Notes under the pieces: generated by a model
Database searches by the model: none
Seen by the model: the letters and a program-made list of their open reading frames with translations, nothing else
Told to the model about the DNA's origin: nothing
Origin: Bacteroidota bacterium
GTDB taxonomy: Bacteria; Bacteroidota; Bacteroidia; Chitinophagales; BACL12
Assembly (NCBI GenBank): GCA_016706865.1
Contig: JADJIS010000003.1
Span: forward strand, 1,612,001-1,676,000
Length of the DNA: 64,000 nucleotides
Reading direction: 5' to 3'
Made by a program: the position numbers and the translations under genes
Shown here: positions 1 through 8,948 of the stretch, piece by piece
How the letters are laid out: each line of letters begins with the position of its first letter
How positions within the stretch are numbered: the stretch's first letter is position 1

Positions 1-753
1 TGTTATAATGATAGCGCCCGAACCCGCACGTGAACCATATAAAGCTGCGGCGGCAGGACCTTTCAAAATATTAATACTTTCAATATCATCGGGATTAACA
101 TCTATTGCTCTGTTTGAGTTACTCACACCATTAAGGTTTGCATTAAATGGGTAGTCACCTGCTACGGTTGAATTTGTAGAGTTGTCGATCGGAACACCAT
201 CAATAACCACCAAGGGTTGATTTTCGTTAGTGAATGTGCTCGGACCACGAATAATGATCTTGCTGGAAGCACCCGGAGTGCCCGCAGATCCAACCACTTG
301 AACACCTGCAGCCTTAGCCGACAGCCCTTCAATAAAGTTTTCCTCACCGGAGCTCGCTAATCTGTCGCCACCTACTTGCTGTGTACTATATCCCAAGGAA
401 AGTTTTTCCTTCGAGATACCCAGCGCAGTAACAACTACAGTTTCAAGTCCGAGAATATCTTCCTCCAGAGCAACATTGATAACATTTCTTGCCCCGATGG
501 TTTCTTCCCGCATTTTAAAACCTAAAAAAGTGTACACTAAAACATCTTTGTCTTGCGGAACAACAAGCACATATTTGCCGTCTATATCGGTAACAGTTCC
601 TGTTGTTGTGCCCTTCACCAATACGGTTGCACCGGGCAAAGGTTCATTGTCTGTTCCTGATGTAATCGTTCCGGTTATTGTTTTACTCTGCCCAAAAGCG
701 AGTGAAACCATAAACAGAGGCATCAGCAACAGAGAAGTAGCTAATTTTCTCAT
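1..753 (-). CDS. SusC/RagA-family TonB-linked outer membrane protein, N-terminal part
   Basis: Partial: 251 codons read from the ATG at 753 and run off the left edge. Residues 1-21 are a signal peptide (MRKLATSLLLMPLFMVSLAF..). About 22-110 is a carboxypeptidase-regulatory-like domain (TGTITSGTDNEPLPGATV). About 120-251 is the TonB plug, with the family signatures NFIEGLSAKAAGVQV, IIIRGPSTF and VIDGVPIDN. Members form an outer-membrane barrel that takes up glycans or peptides with energy from TonB/ExbBD and usually pair with a SusD lipoprotein, which would lie beyond the left edge. Substrate cannot be told from this part. The family is certain; it could be a SusC-like transporter without a SusD partner. 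Confidence 0.93.
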   Translation of the reverse strand, partial: MRKLATSLLLMPLFMVSLAFGQSKTITGTITSGTDNEPLPGATVLVKGTTTGTVTDIDGKYVLVVPQDKDVLVYTFLGFKMREETIGARNVINVALEEDILGLETVVVTALGISKEKLSLGYSTQQVGGDRLASSGEENFIEGLSAKAAGVQVVGSAGTPGASSKIIIRGPSTFTNENQPLVVIDGVPIDNSTNSTVAGDYPFNANLNGVSNSNRAIDVNPDDIESINILKGPAAAALYGSRAGSGAIIIT

Positions 754-934
754 AGATTTGGATTTGGATTATTTAAAAATAGGTTTATATCTACCGGCCT
801 AAGTTTAACTCTAATTAAGTTAAATTAGGTTTAAATAGCAATATTATAGTGTTTTTTGACAATTGTTAAATATTTGTAAACAAATATTCAGTATTTAACA
901 TTAAACCATAATTTTTCCACAGGTTATGCATACT

Positions 935-1660
935 TTATTTATTCGCATCGTAATAGGCAAATACCTTTTGAACGATATCTGCAACCCGCGCACCAGGATC
1001 CTGTCGGATCTTTAACTCCTCTTTTTCTATCATAAGAAATAAACCGTCAAGTGCTTTTTGGGTGACATATCCAGTGAGATCAGGATTCATATCCTCCACA
1101 AGGGGTATTTTATTGTAATAATTTATTGCGTCAGTCCAGTATTTGGTGGCACCAACCTTATTTAATGAACTTTGAACGATGGGGGTGAATTTAGCCGTTA
1201 ATTCCGCCGTGGTAGTTTTTTTAAGGTATTCGGTAGCAGCATCATTTGCTCCAAATAAAATATTCATGGCATCAGCTATTGTCATCTGTCGTATAGAATT
1301 TGTAAGCACAGCTTTAGCTTCAATCGCAGCATTCTCCGCGGCATGATTTACCGAATTCACAACATCATCACACATTTTATTTAGACCAAGGTTGCGTAAT
1401 GTAGATTCAATTTTTTGCGCCTCCGGAGGAAATGGAATTTTAACCTGCGGATTGCCTAAATAACCATTTACCACCGATAATAGATCAGATCCATTAGTTG
1501 CACCTTGCACCAATGCCTCCTTTAAACCATTGGCTGCCTCCTGTTCTGTTATAGTTGTTCCGATAACGGTGTTTAACACATCTTCCATTACCTGTGGATC
1601 ACAGGTGGATCCTGTCAACATTCCTATTGTAAGTATTCCAAATATTACTTTCTTAAACAT
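935..1660 (-). CDS. DUF4197 domain-containing protein
   Basis: 241 aa from the ATG at 1660 (MFKKVIFGILTIGMLTG), which gives an export signal; an ATG 15 codons upstream exists, but a TAccTTgG promoter-like box at 1677-1684 makes it unlikely. A cysteine at the end of the signal (TGSTC) could be a weak lipobox. The body is a helical domain typical of DUF4197: the ITEQEAANGLKEAL start, QVKIPFPPEAQKIESTLRNLG in the middle and the KALDGLFLMIEKEE / IRQDPGARV end. The family is common in Bacteroidota and Proteobacteria as a periplasmic protein; its function is not known. It is monocistronic, with nothing informative next to it. Confidence 0.88.
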   Translation of the reverse strand: MFKKVIFGILTIGMLTGSTCDPQVMEDVLNTVIGTTITEQEAANGLKEALVQGATNGSDLLSVVNGYLGNPQVKIPFPPEAQKIESTLRNLGLNKMCDDVVNSVNHAAENAAIEAKAVLTNSIRQMTIADAMNILFGANDAATEYLKKTTTAELTAKFTPIVQSSLNKVGATKYWTDAINYYNKIPLVEDMNPDLTGYVTQKALDGLFLMIEKEELKIRQDPGARVADIVQKVFAYYDANK

Positions 1661-1853
1661 GTCTTTATATTTTCTGCCAAGGTAAAGAATTAGCAGGAAA
1701 TACAATAGGGCTTCCTGGAAGAAGAAAAAATAAATTTAAACGGTATTCATAATTTTAATTATTCAATAAAATCAACCTCTAAGCAGAACTTTGGATCGGA
1801 TTTAACTCCACAAAAATTTCCAACAACAAAAGCAAGGGCATAAAAAACTTTAT

Positions 1854-1861
1854 TACATTTG
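1854..1861 (+). promoter_or_regulatory. Bacteroidota -7 box TACATTTG
   Basis: Matches TAnnTTTG, the -7 element used by the Bacteroidota housekeeping sigma factor. It lies 5 bases before the first ATG and 14 before the second ATG of the 121-aa gene. Confidence 0.45.
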
Positions 1862-1865
1862 CCAA

Positions 1866-2231
1866 ATGAAGAATATGGAATTTTTAATAAATGTACACGC
1901 GCAATTTTTGTTCAAACACAGTAGTGACGCAGTTTATGGCAGTGATTATACCGTAAGATTATTCGACAAAGACCCAATATCCGATGATTTTTTAGGCGAG
2001 ACCACTCCCGATAAAGAAGGGAAAGTACATTTCAAAATTAATCCTTCCCTTTACCGCTCAGAAGATTCACCACTTGAAAATAAACCTGACTTTTATCTGA
2101 TAGTATTAAAAAACAGTAACGAAATTTTCAGAACTCCCGTAGCTCTCAACATAGATCTAAAAGAAGATGGTAATTTTAATTTCACCGATGGCGAATGGGT
2201 GGATATGGGGAGGTTTTTAATTGACAATTGA
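1866..2231 (+). CDS. Small hypothetical protein, beta-sandwich-like
   Basis: 121 aa, no signal peptide. The pattern YTVRLFDKDPISDDFLGE..DKEGKVHFKI resembles C2- or transthyretin-like beta sandwiches (a polar strand, an acidic loop, then a second strand), but I do not recognise a named family. A TACATTTG promoter box ends at 1861, only 5 bases before the first ATG, so the second ATG at 1875 (MEFLINV) is the likelier start unless the mRNA is leaderless. The stop codon is embedded in an AATTGAC heptamer array. Probably a cytoplasmic protein of unknown function. Confidence 0.7.
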   Translation: MKNMEFLINVHAQFLFKHSSDAVYGSDYTVRLFDKDPISDDFLGETTPDKEGKVHFKINPSLYRSEDSPLENKPDFYLIVLKNSNEIFRTPVALNIDLKEDGNFNFTDGEWVDMGRFLIDN

Positions 2232-2290
2232 CAATTAAACAGCCAAAAAAGAATTGAGAATTGAGAGTTGAGAATTGAGAATTAAACAGC
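2222..2290 (+). repeat. AATTGAC / AATTGAG heptamer array at a 3' end
   Basis: Starts inside the last codons of the upstream gene: two AATTGAC units, ATTAAACAGCC, then a run of AATTGAG-type units and a second ATTAAACAGCC. The period is 7 bp. The same composite (AATTGAG run, TTTAACAGCC, AATTGAC run, TTTAACAGCC) recurs at 59042-59130. Confidence 0.8.
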
Positions 2291-2350
2291 CGCCTTAACC
2301 TTTAAATACAGTATTTAGTTTTTAAGCAACATAGCTTCGATTTTATAAAG

Positions 2351-2430
2351 TCGTATATCCTATGTCCTATGTCGTATGTCATATGTCATATGTCGTATGT
2401 CATATGTCCTACGTCGTATGTCCTACGTCC
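2351..2430. repeat. TCNTATG heptamer array (11 units)
   Basis: Eleven consecutive 7-bp units such as TCCTATG, TCGTATG, TCATATG and TCCTACG. Read on the minus strand (GGACATA-like, containing TAG) the array lies 77 bp beyond the stop of the minus-strand gene that ends at 2507. Same family as the arrays at 34005-34106 and 59249-59330. Confidence 0.9.
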
Positions 2431-2506
2431 CCCAAAAAAAAACATCTCCCAATAATTATTACCAGAAGATGTTGGTGTGTTTTATTAAAGAATATTATGA
2501 ATGATC

Positions 2507-3082
2507 TTAGAATTTTAAGCCGGCATTTATAAATGCGTAGTGGGCTTTTCCGTCAAAATCATTTTTGAAAAGATCAACAGTATTAAAACTATAACCTGCA
2601 TCGAGGGAGAAAAATAGTACGTCCACTCCTGCCCCTACAACTCCATTTACTTTTACTGCACTGAAATCATCTCTGGTAAAATCAAATTCATTTAAAGGCA
2701 CATCCAATAAACATGCTATTTCCGGTCCACCATAAACGCGAACATTTACTAATCTGTCAATAACAGGTACTAAATTAAATCCTGCGTAAAGAGGCACATT
2801 AATATAATTAAATTTTACATCATCTGATTGAAAAATGTCTGTTGCATCTAAACCGGAAAAATTGGTTTTAACCATCTGATATTCCATTCCAACCTGACCA
2901 TATAAAAGTTTTCCAAACCTTATGAAAGTACCTGCCTGAAAACCTGTTCTCGAGTCGGAGTTTAGATCCGGTGATTTCATATTTACATTGGCAAAATTTG
3001 GCCCTGCATACAAACCCAGATCAATCTGCGAATATGCTGTTACACTTAAAAAGAGTAAGGAAGCAAAAAAGATATTTTTCAT
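2507..3082 (-). CDS. Outer membrane beta-barrel protein (porin family)
   Basis: 191 aa from the ATG at 3082 (MKNIFFASLLFLSVTAYSQ, signal peptide cut after SQ); an in-frame ATG at 3136 would put 18 non-signal residues in front. The mature part alternates hydrophobic and polar residues and ends in phenylalanine (INAGLKF), as outer-membrane barrels do. FRFGKLLYGQVGMEYQMV, YAGFNLVPVID and GVVGAGVDVLFFSLDAGYSF are typical barrel strands of the PorT/OmpA-like beta-barrel family of Bacteroidota. Around eight strands fit this length. Role is structural or unknown. Confidence 0.8.
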   Translation of the reverse strand: MKNIFFASLLFLSVTAYSQIDLGLYAGPNFANVNMKSPDLNSDSRTGFQAGTFIRFGKLLYGQVGMEYQMVKTNFSGLDATDIFQSDDVKFNYINVPLYAGFNLVPVIDRLVNVRVYGGPEIACLLDVPLNEFDFTRDDFSAVKVNGVVGAGVDVLFFSLDAGYSFNTVDLFKNDFDGKAHYAFINAGLKF

Positions 3083-3418
3083 AACTTTAAGTTTATTGTA
3101 AAATAACTTATTATAACAGGAGAAAAATTGTGCCATAATGAAATAATATTTGCTGAAGCCTTTCTATCAGAGGGTTTCAACAGAATTATACCAACAATAA
3201 CCAAATCAAATTATCGCATAAAACGTGGAAATAATTCCATATATGCAACAAATTTCAGTTGAATATGGAATTTATGTTGAATTTGCCTGCCTAAAATAAC
3301 ATCAGTTATACTCTTTATCAGGTTATAACCCCACGATAGTAAGAAATCTGATATATTTAAATCCCATCAATTTTACAAGTTCATTCGCCCAACGCGTATT
3401 TTTGTAAAAAAAATAGTT
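3083..3418. other. Intergenic region without a gene
   Basis: 336 bp between divergent genes. Apart from the promoter box at 3397-3404 it is AT-rich sequence with no ORF, hairpin or repeat that I can support. Confidence 0.6.
3397..3404 (+). promoter_or_regulatory. -7 box TATTTTTG before cinA
   Basis: TAnnTTTG match ending 14 bases before the cinA ATG, the usual spacing in this window. Confidence 0.5.
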
Positions 3419-4666
3419 ATGCGCGCTGTTATTTTAAGTATTGGAGATGAAATTTTGAACGGAACCACCATTAATACGAATGCAAGTTTTATTTCTACTC
3501 AAATTCAACCCCTCGGAATTGACATTTATGAAGTATTGGCCATTTCAGATAACGCAGATCATATTTTACCAACGCTTTCACATTATACAGAGAAAGTGGA
3601 TTTTGTTTTTATAACCGGTGGACTTGGGCCAACCAAAGACGACATCACTAAAAAAACATTATGCACCTATTTTAATAGCACTTTGGTTTTTCATGAAGAT
3701 ATTTTAATACGATTAAAGGCAGCCTTCGCAAAAAGAAATATCCCTTTTACAGAAAATAATAACGATCAGGCAATGTATCCCGACAATTGTATCATTCTTA
3801 AAAATAATCTGGGAACTGCTCAGGGAATGTGGTTTCAAAAAAACAAAACCGTTTTTATTTCGTTACCCGGTGTTCCATTTGAAATGAAAGGATTAATAAC
3901 GGAAGAAGTAATTCCTAAATTAAAAAAAGATTTTCAATTTCCAATAATACTGAATAAACATATTATGACAAGTGGTATGAGTGAAAGTCTGCTTGCAAAA
4001 AAAATAGAATCTATTGAAAGTAATTTACCGCAAAATGTTTCACTGGCATTTTTACCTTCACCGGGAGTGGTAAAATTACGACTCACTGCCAAGGGCAATA
4101 ATCAGACTGAATTAGAAAAACTTTTATCCGCAATTTCATCAGATATAAAATTGGAGTTAGGAAATTTTGTATTTGGAGAAGAGGCTGTTTTACTTGAAGA
4201 ATTTATTGGCTCTCAGCTAAAAGATCTCCATGCTACAATTTCTACTGCAGAAAGTTGCACTGGAGGAAAGATCGCACAAAAATTAACGAGCATTCCCGGG
4301 TCATCCGAATATTTTAAGGGGGCTATCGTTTCCTATACCCCTGAGGTGAAAATGAAATTGCTTCATGTGAAGGAAGAAACTCTACAACAATTCGGGCCTG
4401 TAAGTGAACAAACAGTAAACGAAATGTTGAATGGAGCTCATCAAACACTAAATTCCGATTTTGTTATTGCAGTCTCCGGAAATGCAGGCCCCGGTAGCGA
4501 TGGCGACAATGAACCGGTAGGTACAATCTTCGTGGGAGTTTCGGGAAGGGGGAAAAAGTCGATAAAAAAGTATTTTTTCAACAAGAACCGTGACATCAAT
4601 ATTGAATATGCATGCATGTTTGCACTGCATGATATGCGCATTCTGTTAACCGAATGCCTTGGTTAA
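3419..4666 (+). CDS. cinA: CinA family nicotinamide-nucleotide amidohydrolase
   Basis: 415 aa, the usual length of two-domain CinA. Residues 1-170 are a molybdopterin-binding-like domain (SIGDEILNGTTINTNASFI; TGGLGPTKDDITK), which in the family acts as an ADP-ribose pyrophosphatase/COG1058 domain. About 250-410 is the C-terminal amidase domain (STAESCTGGKIAQKL, GAIVSYTPEVK, AVSGNAGP), which deamidates nicotinamide mononucleotide in the pyridine nucleotide cycle. One difference from most homologues is AGPGSDGDNEPVGT in place of AGPGGG..KPVGT. Start is the ATG after a good promoter box. Cytoplasmic. Confidence 0.95.
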   Translation: MRAVILSIGDEILNGTTINTNASFISTQIQPLGIDIYEVLAISDNADHILPTLSHYTEKVDFVFITGGLGPTKDDITKKTLCTYFNSTLVFHEDILIRLKAAFAKRNIPFTENNNDQAMYPDNCIILKNNLGTAQGMWFQKNKTVFISLPGVPFEMKGLITEEVIPKLKKDFQFPIILNKHIMTSGMSESLLAKKIESIESNLPQNVSLAFLPSPGVVKLRLTAKGNNQTELEKLLSAISSDIKLELGNFVFGEEAVLLEEFIGSQLKDLHATISTAESCTGGKIAQKLTSIPGSSEYFKGAIVSYTPEVKMKLLHVKEETLQQFGPVSEQTVNEMLNGAHQTLNSDFVIAVSGNAGPGSDGDNEPVGTIFVGVSGRGKKSIKKYFFNKNRDINIEYACMFALHDMRILLTECLG

Positions 4667-4681
4667 GCATAATAAAGTCGG

Positions 4682-4689
4682 TAATTTTG
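4682..4689 (+). promoter_or_regulatory. Promoter: TTG (4659) - 20 bp - TAATTTTG
   Basis: A TAnnTTTG -7 box with a TTG -33 element 20 bp upstream, close to the Bacteroidota consensus. It precedes the E2 gene by about 72 bp, leaving a leader without obvious structure. Confidence 0.5.
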
Positions 4690-4761
4690 CCGAAAGTGTT
4701 AAATAGCCGGGCAGCCTAATGCCAACAATAATTTTAAAGTAAAAAGGGAGAATATAAAATC

Positions 4762-6069
4762 ATGTCGCAACAAGAATTGATCATGCCTAAATTGGGCGAA
4801 AGTATAATGGAAGCCACCATTTTGAAATGGTTGAAAAAAGAAGGTGATAATGTTGACTTGGATGAGGCGGTGCTTGAGATCGCGACCGACAAGGTGGATA
4901 GTGAAGTACCATCCCCTTTTGCGGGTAAGATCACAAAAATTCTTTTTAACGAAGGAGATGTCGTTCAGATAGGAAAGGCTATCGCAATGATAGAAACCGC
5001 CGGTGGTTCAGAAGTTTCGGTTAAAGCTCCAATTGTTACACAGGAGGTAAAACCGGAAGTTGTAAGAGAGGCAGCCGTAGAGCAAAAGGTAGTTTCTACC
5101 GGAAATGCTGCCGATCGGTTTTATTCCCCACTGGTGCTCAATATTGCCAGAGAAGAAGGAATTTCGATGGCTGAACTGGAAAGTATTGGTGGAACCGGGA
5201 AAGACGATAGGGTAACAAAAGCAGATATACTGGCTTATGTAAAAGACCGCGAGGAAGGAAATGTGAAAGCTCCGGTAGTTGCAGAAAAAAAGACGGAAAA
5301 TGTGCCTGTGGAGGAAAAATCTACGCCGGTAACAACTCAGGTTTCCGCTTCCAAGACAGGAACAGGCGAAATTGTGGAAATGGATCGTATGCGAAAACTT
5401 ATTGCCGATCATATGGTAATGAGCAAAAAAACCTCTCCGCACGTAACTTCTTATGTTGAAGTTGACATGACCCCAATAGTGGAGTGGAGAAATAAGATCA
5501 AAGAAAAATTTGAAAAACGCGAAGGACAGAAAATTACCTTCACTCCGATATTTATTGAAGCTGTTGCGAAAGCAATAAAAGACCTTCCTGGGATTAATAT
5601 TTCTGTTGACGGTTATACTATTACTTATAAAAAGGATATTAATATCGGTATGGCCGCAGCATTACCGAGTGGCAATCTCATAGTTCCTGTTATCAAAAAT
5701 GCAGACAGAATGAATCTTTTGGGATTGACAGCCGTAGTGAACGATCTTGCATCCCGCGCAAGAAATAATAAACTTAAACCTGACGAGATTCAGGATGGAA
5801 CTTTTACACTTACCAATGTAGGATCATTCGGAAGTTTAATGGGAACACCAATTATCAATCAACCTCAGGTGGCAATTCTTGCAGTTGGTGCAATTAAGAA
5901 AAAACCTGTTGTAATGGAGACTGAATATGGAGATGTTATTGCAATCAGGCATATGATGTTCATGAGCATGAGTTACGATCATAGAGTAGTGGATGGAATG
6001 CTCGGTGGAACATTTTTAAAACGCGTAGCAGATTACCTTGAAGGGTTTGACGTTAATAGAGAAATATGA
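4762..6069 (+). CDS. 2-oxoacid dehydrogenase E2 (dihydrolipoamide acyltransferase)
   Basis: 435 aa with the three E2 parts in order. Lipoyl domain 1-80, with lipoylation lysine K44 in EIATDKVDSEV. Peripheral subunit-binding domain about 119-160 (SPLVLNIAREEGIS...DDRVTKADILAYV). Catalytic domain about 205-435, ending with the active-site motif DHRVVDG (H407, D411). It transfers an acyl group to CoA in the pyruvate, 2-oxoglutarate or branched-chain complex. A single lipoyl domain and the LGESIMEATILKWLKKEGD start fit the branched-chain or 2-oxoglutarate type better than PDH, but no E1 or E3 gene is nearby to decide. Monocistronic. Confidence 0.93.
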   Translation: MSQQELIMPKLGESIMEATILKWLKKEGDNVDLDEAVLEIATDKVDSEVPSPFAGKITKILFNEGDVVQIGKAIAMIETAGGSEVSVKAPIVTQEVKPEVVREAAVEQKVVSTGNAADRFYSPLVLNIAREEGISMAELESIGGTGKDDRVTKADILAYVKDREEGNVKAPVVAEKKTENVPVEEKSTPVTTQVSASKTGTGEIVEMDRMRKLIADHMVMSKKTSPHVTSYVEVDMTPIVEWRNKIKEKFEKREGQKITFTPIFIEAVAKAIKDLPGINISVDGYTITYKKDINIGMAAALPSGNLIVPVIKNADRMNLLGLTAVVNDLASRARNNKLKPDEIQDGTFTLTNVGSFGSLMGTPIINQPQVAILAVGAIKKKPVVMETEYGDVIAIRHMMFMSMSYDHRVVDGMLGGTFLKRVADYLEGFDVNREI

Positions 6070-6170
6070 TCAGCTAAACACCTAATTATTTTTACTCCGT
6101 TAATTAAAAATGGAGTAAATTTAATTGTAGTAATAAGGAGAGAATTAATACAACCTAAATAAAAACGAAT

Positions 6171-7562
6171 ATGTATATCGAACAACTTTATACAAATTGT
6201 CTGGCGGAAGCAGCATATTACATTGAGAGTGATGGCATAGCTGCTATTATCGATCCACTGAGAGAAACTGAACCTTATATAGAAAAGGCAAAAAGCCGCA
6301 ATGCAACGATCAAATATATTTTTGAAACACATTTTCATGCTGATTTTGTTTCAGGGCATATCGACCTTGCAAAACGTACAGGAGCACAAATTATATATGG
6401 CCCTGAAGCAAATACCAATTATTCAGTGATAAATGCAAAAGACGGTGAAGAATTTCAGATCGGAAAAATAAAAATAAAAGCCTTACATACTCCCGGTCAT
6501 ACATTGGAATCAACCTGTTATTTACTTAGCGATGAAGAAGGTAAAAATCATTGCATATTTACCGGTGATACTTTATTTGTTGGTGATGTAGGCCGTCCTG
6601 ATCTTTTGGATGGTGTTATGACAAAAGAAGAACTCGCTTCAAAAATGTACGACTCCTTAAATAATAAAATAAAAGTTTTGGAGGATGATGTAATTGTATA
6701 TCCCGCACATGGTCCCGGAAGTGCTTGTGGTAAAAGTATGGGTAAAGAAACTTTTTCCACCATTGGAATTCAGAAAAAGACAAATTACGCTTTGCAGGAA
6801 ATGACAAGAGAAGCATTTATTCTTTCGGTAACGGATGGATTATCTGTTCCTCCTCAATATTTTTTTGAAGATGCCCGTATTAATAAAAATGGTTACGATT
6901 CCATTGATAGTATCATTAAAAAAAATACCACTCCATTAAATATTGATGCGTTGGAACAAGCAGTTCAAAACGGTGCATTAATTCTCGACACACGTATTGC
7001 AGATCATTTTGAAAAAGGATTTATTGAGAGTTCATTAAACATCGGATTAAACGGCATGTTTGCTGTTTGGGTGGGAACATTAATTGATATTAATACTCCT
7101 CTTGTATTAATTACTGATATTGGAAAAGAAGAAGAAACTGTTTTGCGTTTGGCAAGAGTGGGATATGAAAATGTATTAGGATATCTTGAAGGCGGAATTG
7201 CTACCTGGGAAGATGCAGGCAAACCTGTTGAAACTGTGAACACAATTTCCGCTGAGGAAATGACACAATATTATGGTGATGCAGGTTATACTATTTTAGA
7301 TGTGCGTAAGCCTTCTGAATTCGATACAGAACATATTAAAGGAGCAATTAATATCCAATTAAGTGAGATAGAAAACAGGTTGGGCGAATTAGACGCTGAT
7401 AAAAAATATATCATTCATTGTGCAGCAGGTTATAGAAGTATGATGGCTGCTTCCATATTAAAAAGTAATGGTATTGAAAATTTTATGAATGTTGCCGGAG
7501 GTTGGGGAAGCATTAAAAAAACATCGTTGCCAACGGAAGTTTCGGTGGGGGAAATGATTTGA
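6171..7562 (+). CDS. MBL-fold persulfide dioxygenase fused to two rhodanese domains
   Basis: 463 aa. Residues 1-240 are a metallo-beta-lactamase fold with the iron site of persulfide dioxygenases: THFHADFVSGH (H54, H56, D58), HTPGHTLES, FTGDTLFVGDVGRPDL and VYPAHGPGS. Two rhodanese-like domains follow, about 255-355 and 360-460. The second keeps an active-site cysteine loop (IIHCAAGYRS); the first lacks it (LVLITDIGKE), so it is likely structural. The family oxidises glutathione persulfide to sulfite, with rhodanese handling the sulfane sulfur. Cytoplasmic. A heptamer array begins five bases after the stop. Confidence 0.93.
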   Translation: MYIEQLYTNCLAEAAYYIESDGIAAIIDPLRETEPYIEKAKSRNATIKYIFETHFHADFVSGHIDLAKRTGAQIIYGPEANTNYSVINAKDGEEFQIGKIKIKALHTPGHTLESTCYLLSDEEGKNHCIFTGDTLFVGDVGRPDLLDGVMTKEELASKMYDSLNNKIKVLEDDVIVYPAHGPGSACGKSMGKETFSTIGIQKKTNYALQEMTREAFILSVTDGLSVPPQYFFEDARINKNGYDSIDSIIKKNTTPLNIDALEQAVQNGALILDTRIADHFEKGFIESSLNIGLNGMFAVWVGTLIDINTPLVLITDIGKEEETVLRLARVGYENVLGYLEGGIATWEDAGKPVETVNTISAEEMTQYYGDAGYTILDVRKPSEFDTEHIKGAINIQLSEIENRLGELDADKKYIIHCAAGYRSMMAASILKSNGIENFMNVAGGWGSIKKTSLPTEVSVGEMI

Positions 7563-7566
7563 AAGA

Positions 7567-7600
7567 AATTGACAATTGACAATTGACAATTGACAATTTC
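7567..7600 (+). repeat. AATTGAC heptamer array (4 units) at a 3' end
   Basis: Four tandem AATTGAC units starting 5 bases after the stop of the persulfide dioxygenase gene, in the sense orientation. Confidence 0.9.
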
Positions 7601-7681
7601 GGAGGCGGAGATGCAAATTGAATCCTATTTTGAGTAATTGATAAAACACAGCGAGCATATACACACATTTTTAAATATTTA

Positions 7682-8080
7682 ATGCGAAAAATAGTTTTGG
7701 TCATATTTGTTTTATTCCTGTCCACTGCATGTGAGGATCAGCGGGTGAACCAAGCTATAGATAAGATCAGCAGAACTTGGACAGTTTATAAATATGAAAA
7801 AGATGGTATAGATATCACTCCTGTTTTTACTTCCAATTACGTTAACTATATTCTAACTTGTGAAAAGACACAAGACTATACCGAGTCCTTTATTCTCTTC
7901 GGAACTCCTGTTACTATTACAGGAATTTATATATTCAGCGATCAGGCACAAATTTTAACCCTCTCCGATGAATTTCAATCGCGAGTGTTTGATATTATCA
8001 CACTGAATAACAGCGATATGACCCTACAGGATATTAATGCAGATACTTCTGAAGTTTATTATTTTGAAGCAGTGATTTGA
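7682..8080 (+). CDS. Small lipoprotein, lipocalin-like
   Basis: 132 aa. A lipoprotein signal ends in LSTAC at residue 17, so the mature protein is probably lipidated. The rest (ISRTWTVYKYEKDGIDIT, ...YFFEA end) has the short-strand pattern and the W near the start seen in the lipocalin-like small lipoproteins of Bacteroidota. I cannot name a ligand. The ATG at 7682 follows AAATATTTA. Its 3' end abuts a heptamer array. Confidence 0.72.
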   Translation: MRKIVLVIFVLFLSTACEDQRVNQAIDKISRTWTVYKYEKDGIDITPVFTSNYVNYILTCEKTQDYTESFILFGTPVTITGIYIFSDQAQILTLSDEFQSRVFDIITLNNSDMTLQDINADTSEVYYFEAVI

Positions 8081-8083
8081 GGT

Positions 8084-8117
8084 AATTGACAATTGATAAT
8101 TGACAATTGACAATTAC
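8084..8117 (+). repeat. AATTGAC heptamer array at a 3' end
   Basis: AATTGAC/AATTGAT units begin 4 bases after the stop of the lipoprotein gene. Together with the mirror-image array at 8238-8283 it brackets the space between two convergent genes. Confidence 0.85.
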
Positions 8118-8237
8118 CTCCTCCTCAAACTGCACAGCTGAACAAAAGCTCAGAGTTTATTCGATAATTTATAAGCCGCTGCTGATCTGGTAATTTGTTA
8201 ATTGGCATATAGATCGTGATTATTTAGTAGACCTCTG

Positions 8238-8283
8238 GCTGTTCAATTATCAATTGTCAATTATCAATTGTCAATTGTCAATT
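8238..8283 (-). repeat. AATTGAC heptamer array at the 3' end of the cyclophilin gene
   Basis: On the plus strand this reads as CAATTGT/CAATTAT units; on the minus strand it is AATTGAC/AATTGAT and begins immediately at the stop codon of the minus-strand cyclophilin gene. Confidence 0.88.
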
Positions 8284-8918
8284 CATTTTCTTTTCACATC
8301 CCCCTTCTCCTCATATTCCTTAAATATCGCTGCAGGATCGTATTTCTTTACAGCCTTTCCTTTGCGGATAATTTTAATATGATTTATCATATCACCCTGG
8401 GCTATAGAATTTACTACATCTTGTCCTTCAACTACGTGTCCAAAAACAGCATGTTTATTATCGAGCCAAGAGGTTTCTTTGTGTGTGATAAAAAACTGGC
8501 TACCGTTGGTGAATTTTCCTGCATTTGCCATAGATAATATTCCGGGACCGGTATGACGTAGGTCGCTGTGAAATTCATCTTTGAATGAATATCCTGGCCC
8601 ACCGCTACCATTACCGCTTGGGTCACCACCTTGTATCATAAAGTCAGCAATTACACGATGAAATTTTAAACTGTCGTAATAAGGTGTTCCTAAAGGTTTA
8701 GCAGTATTCTGGATCTTACCTTCTGCTAATCCTACAAAATTTGCTACGGTGAGAGGTGTTTTTTGAAATTCGAGGAATAATAAAATATTGCCTTTAGTAG
8801 TTTGCACCTCTGCATATAAACCATCAGGAAGATGTTTGTATTTCTTTTTATCACTTTGTGCAAACACCAAAGATTGTAATACGATCACGAGTGCAAATAA
8901 TAAACTTGTTTTTTTCAT
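8283..8918 (-). CDS. Cyclophilin-type peptidylprolyl isomerase, exported
   Basis: 211 aa with a signal peptide (MKKTSLLFALVIVLQSLVFAQ). The cyclophilin core keeps the active-site segments FHRVIADFMIQGGDP, GPGILSMANAGKFTNGSQFFIT and WLDNKHAVFGHVVEG. It catalyses cis/trans proline isomerisation during folding of exported proteins in the periplasm. It lies 30 bp after nrnA on the same strand and is probably cotranscribed. The charged C-terminal tail (EYEEKGDVKRK) is short and likely flexible. Confidence 0.95.
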   Translation of the reverse strand: MKKTSLLFALVIVLQSLVFAQSDKKKYKHLPDGLYAEVQTTKGNILLFLEFQKTPLTVANFVGLAEGKIQNTAKPLGTPYYDSLKFHRVIADFMIQGGDPSGNGSGGPGYSFKDEFHSDLRHTGPGILSMANAGKFTNGSQFFITHKETSWLDNKHAVFGHVVEGQDVVNSIAQGDMINHIKIIRKGKAVKKYDPAAIFKEYEEKGDVKRK

Positions 8919-8948
8919 AAAGTGTTTAAATTTTTGAATTTATAAATA

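Noticed and set aside
5008..5442. Antisense ORF of 144 codons inside the E2 gene
   Set aside because: It is the shadow of a clear coding sequence; composition (Phe, His, Ser rich) is that of antisense frames.
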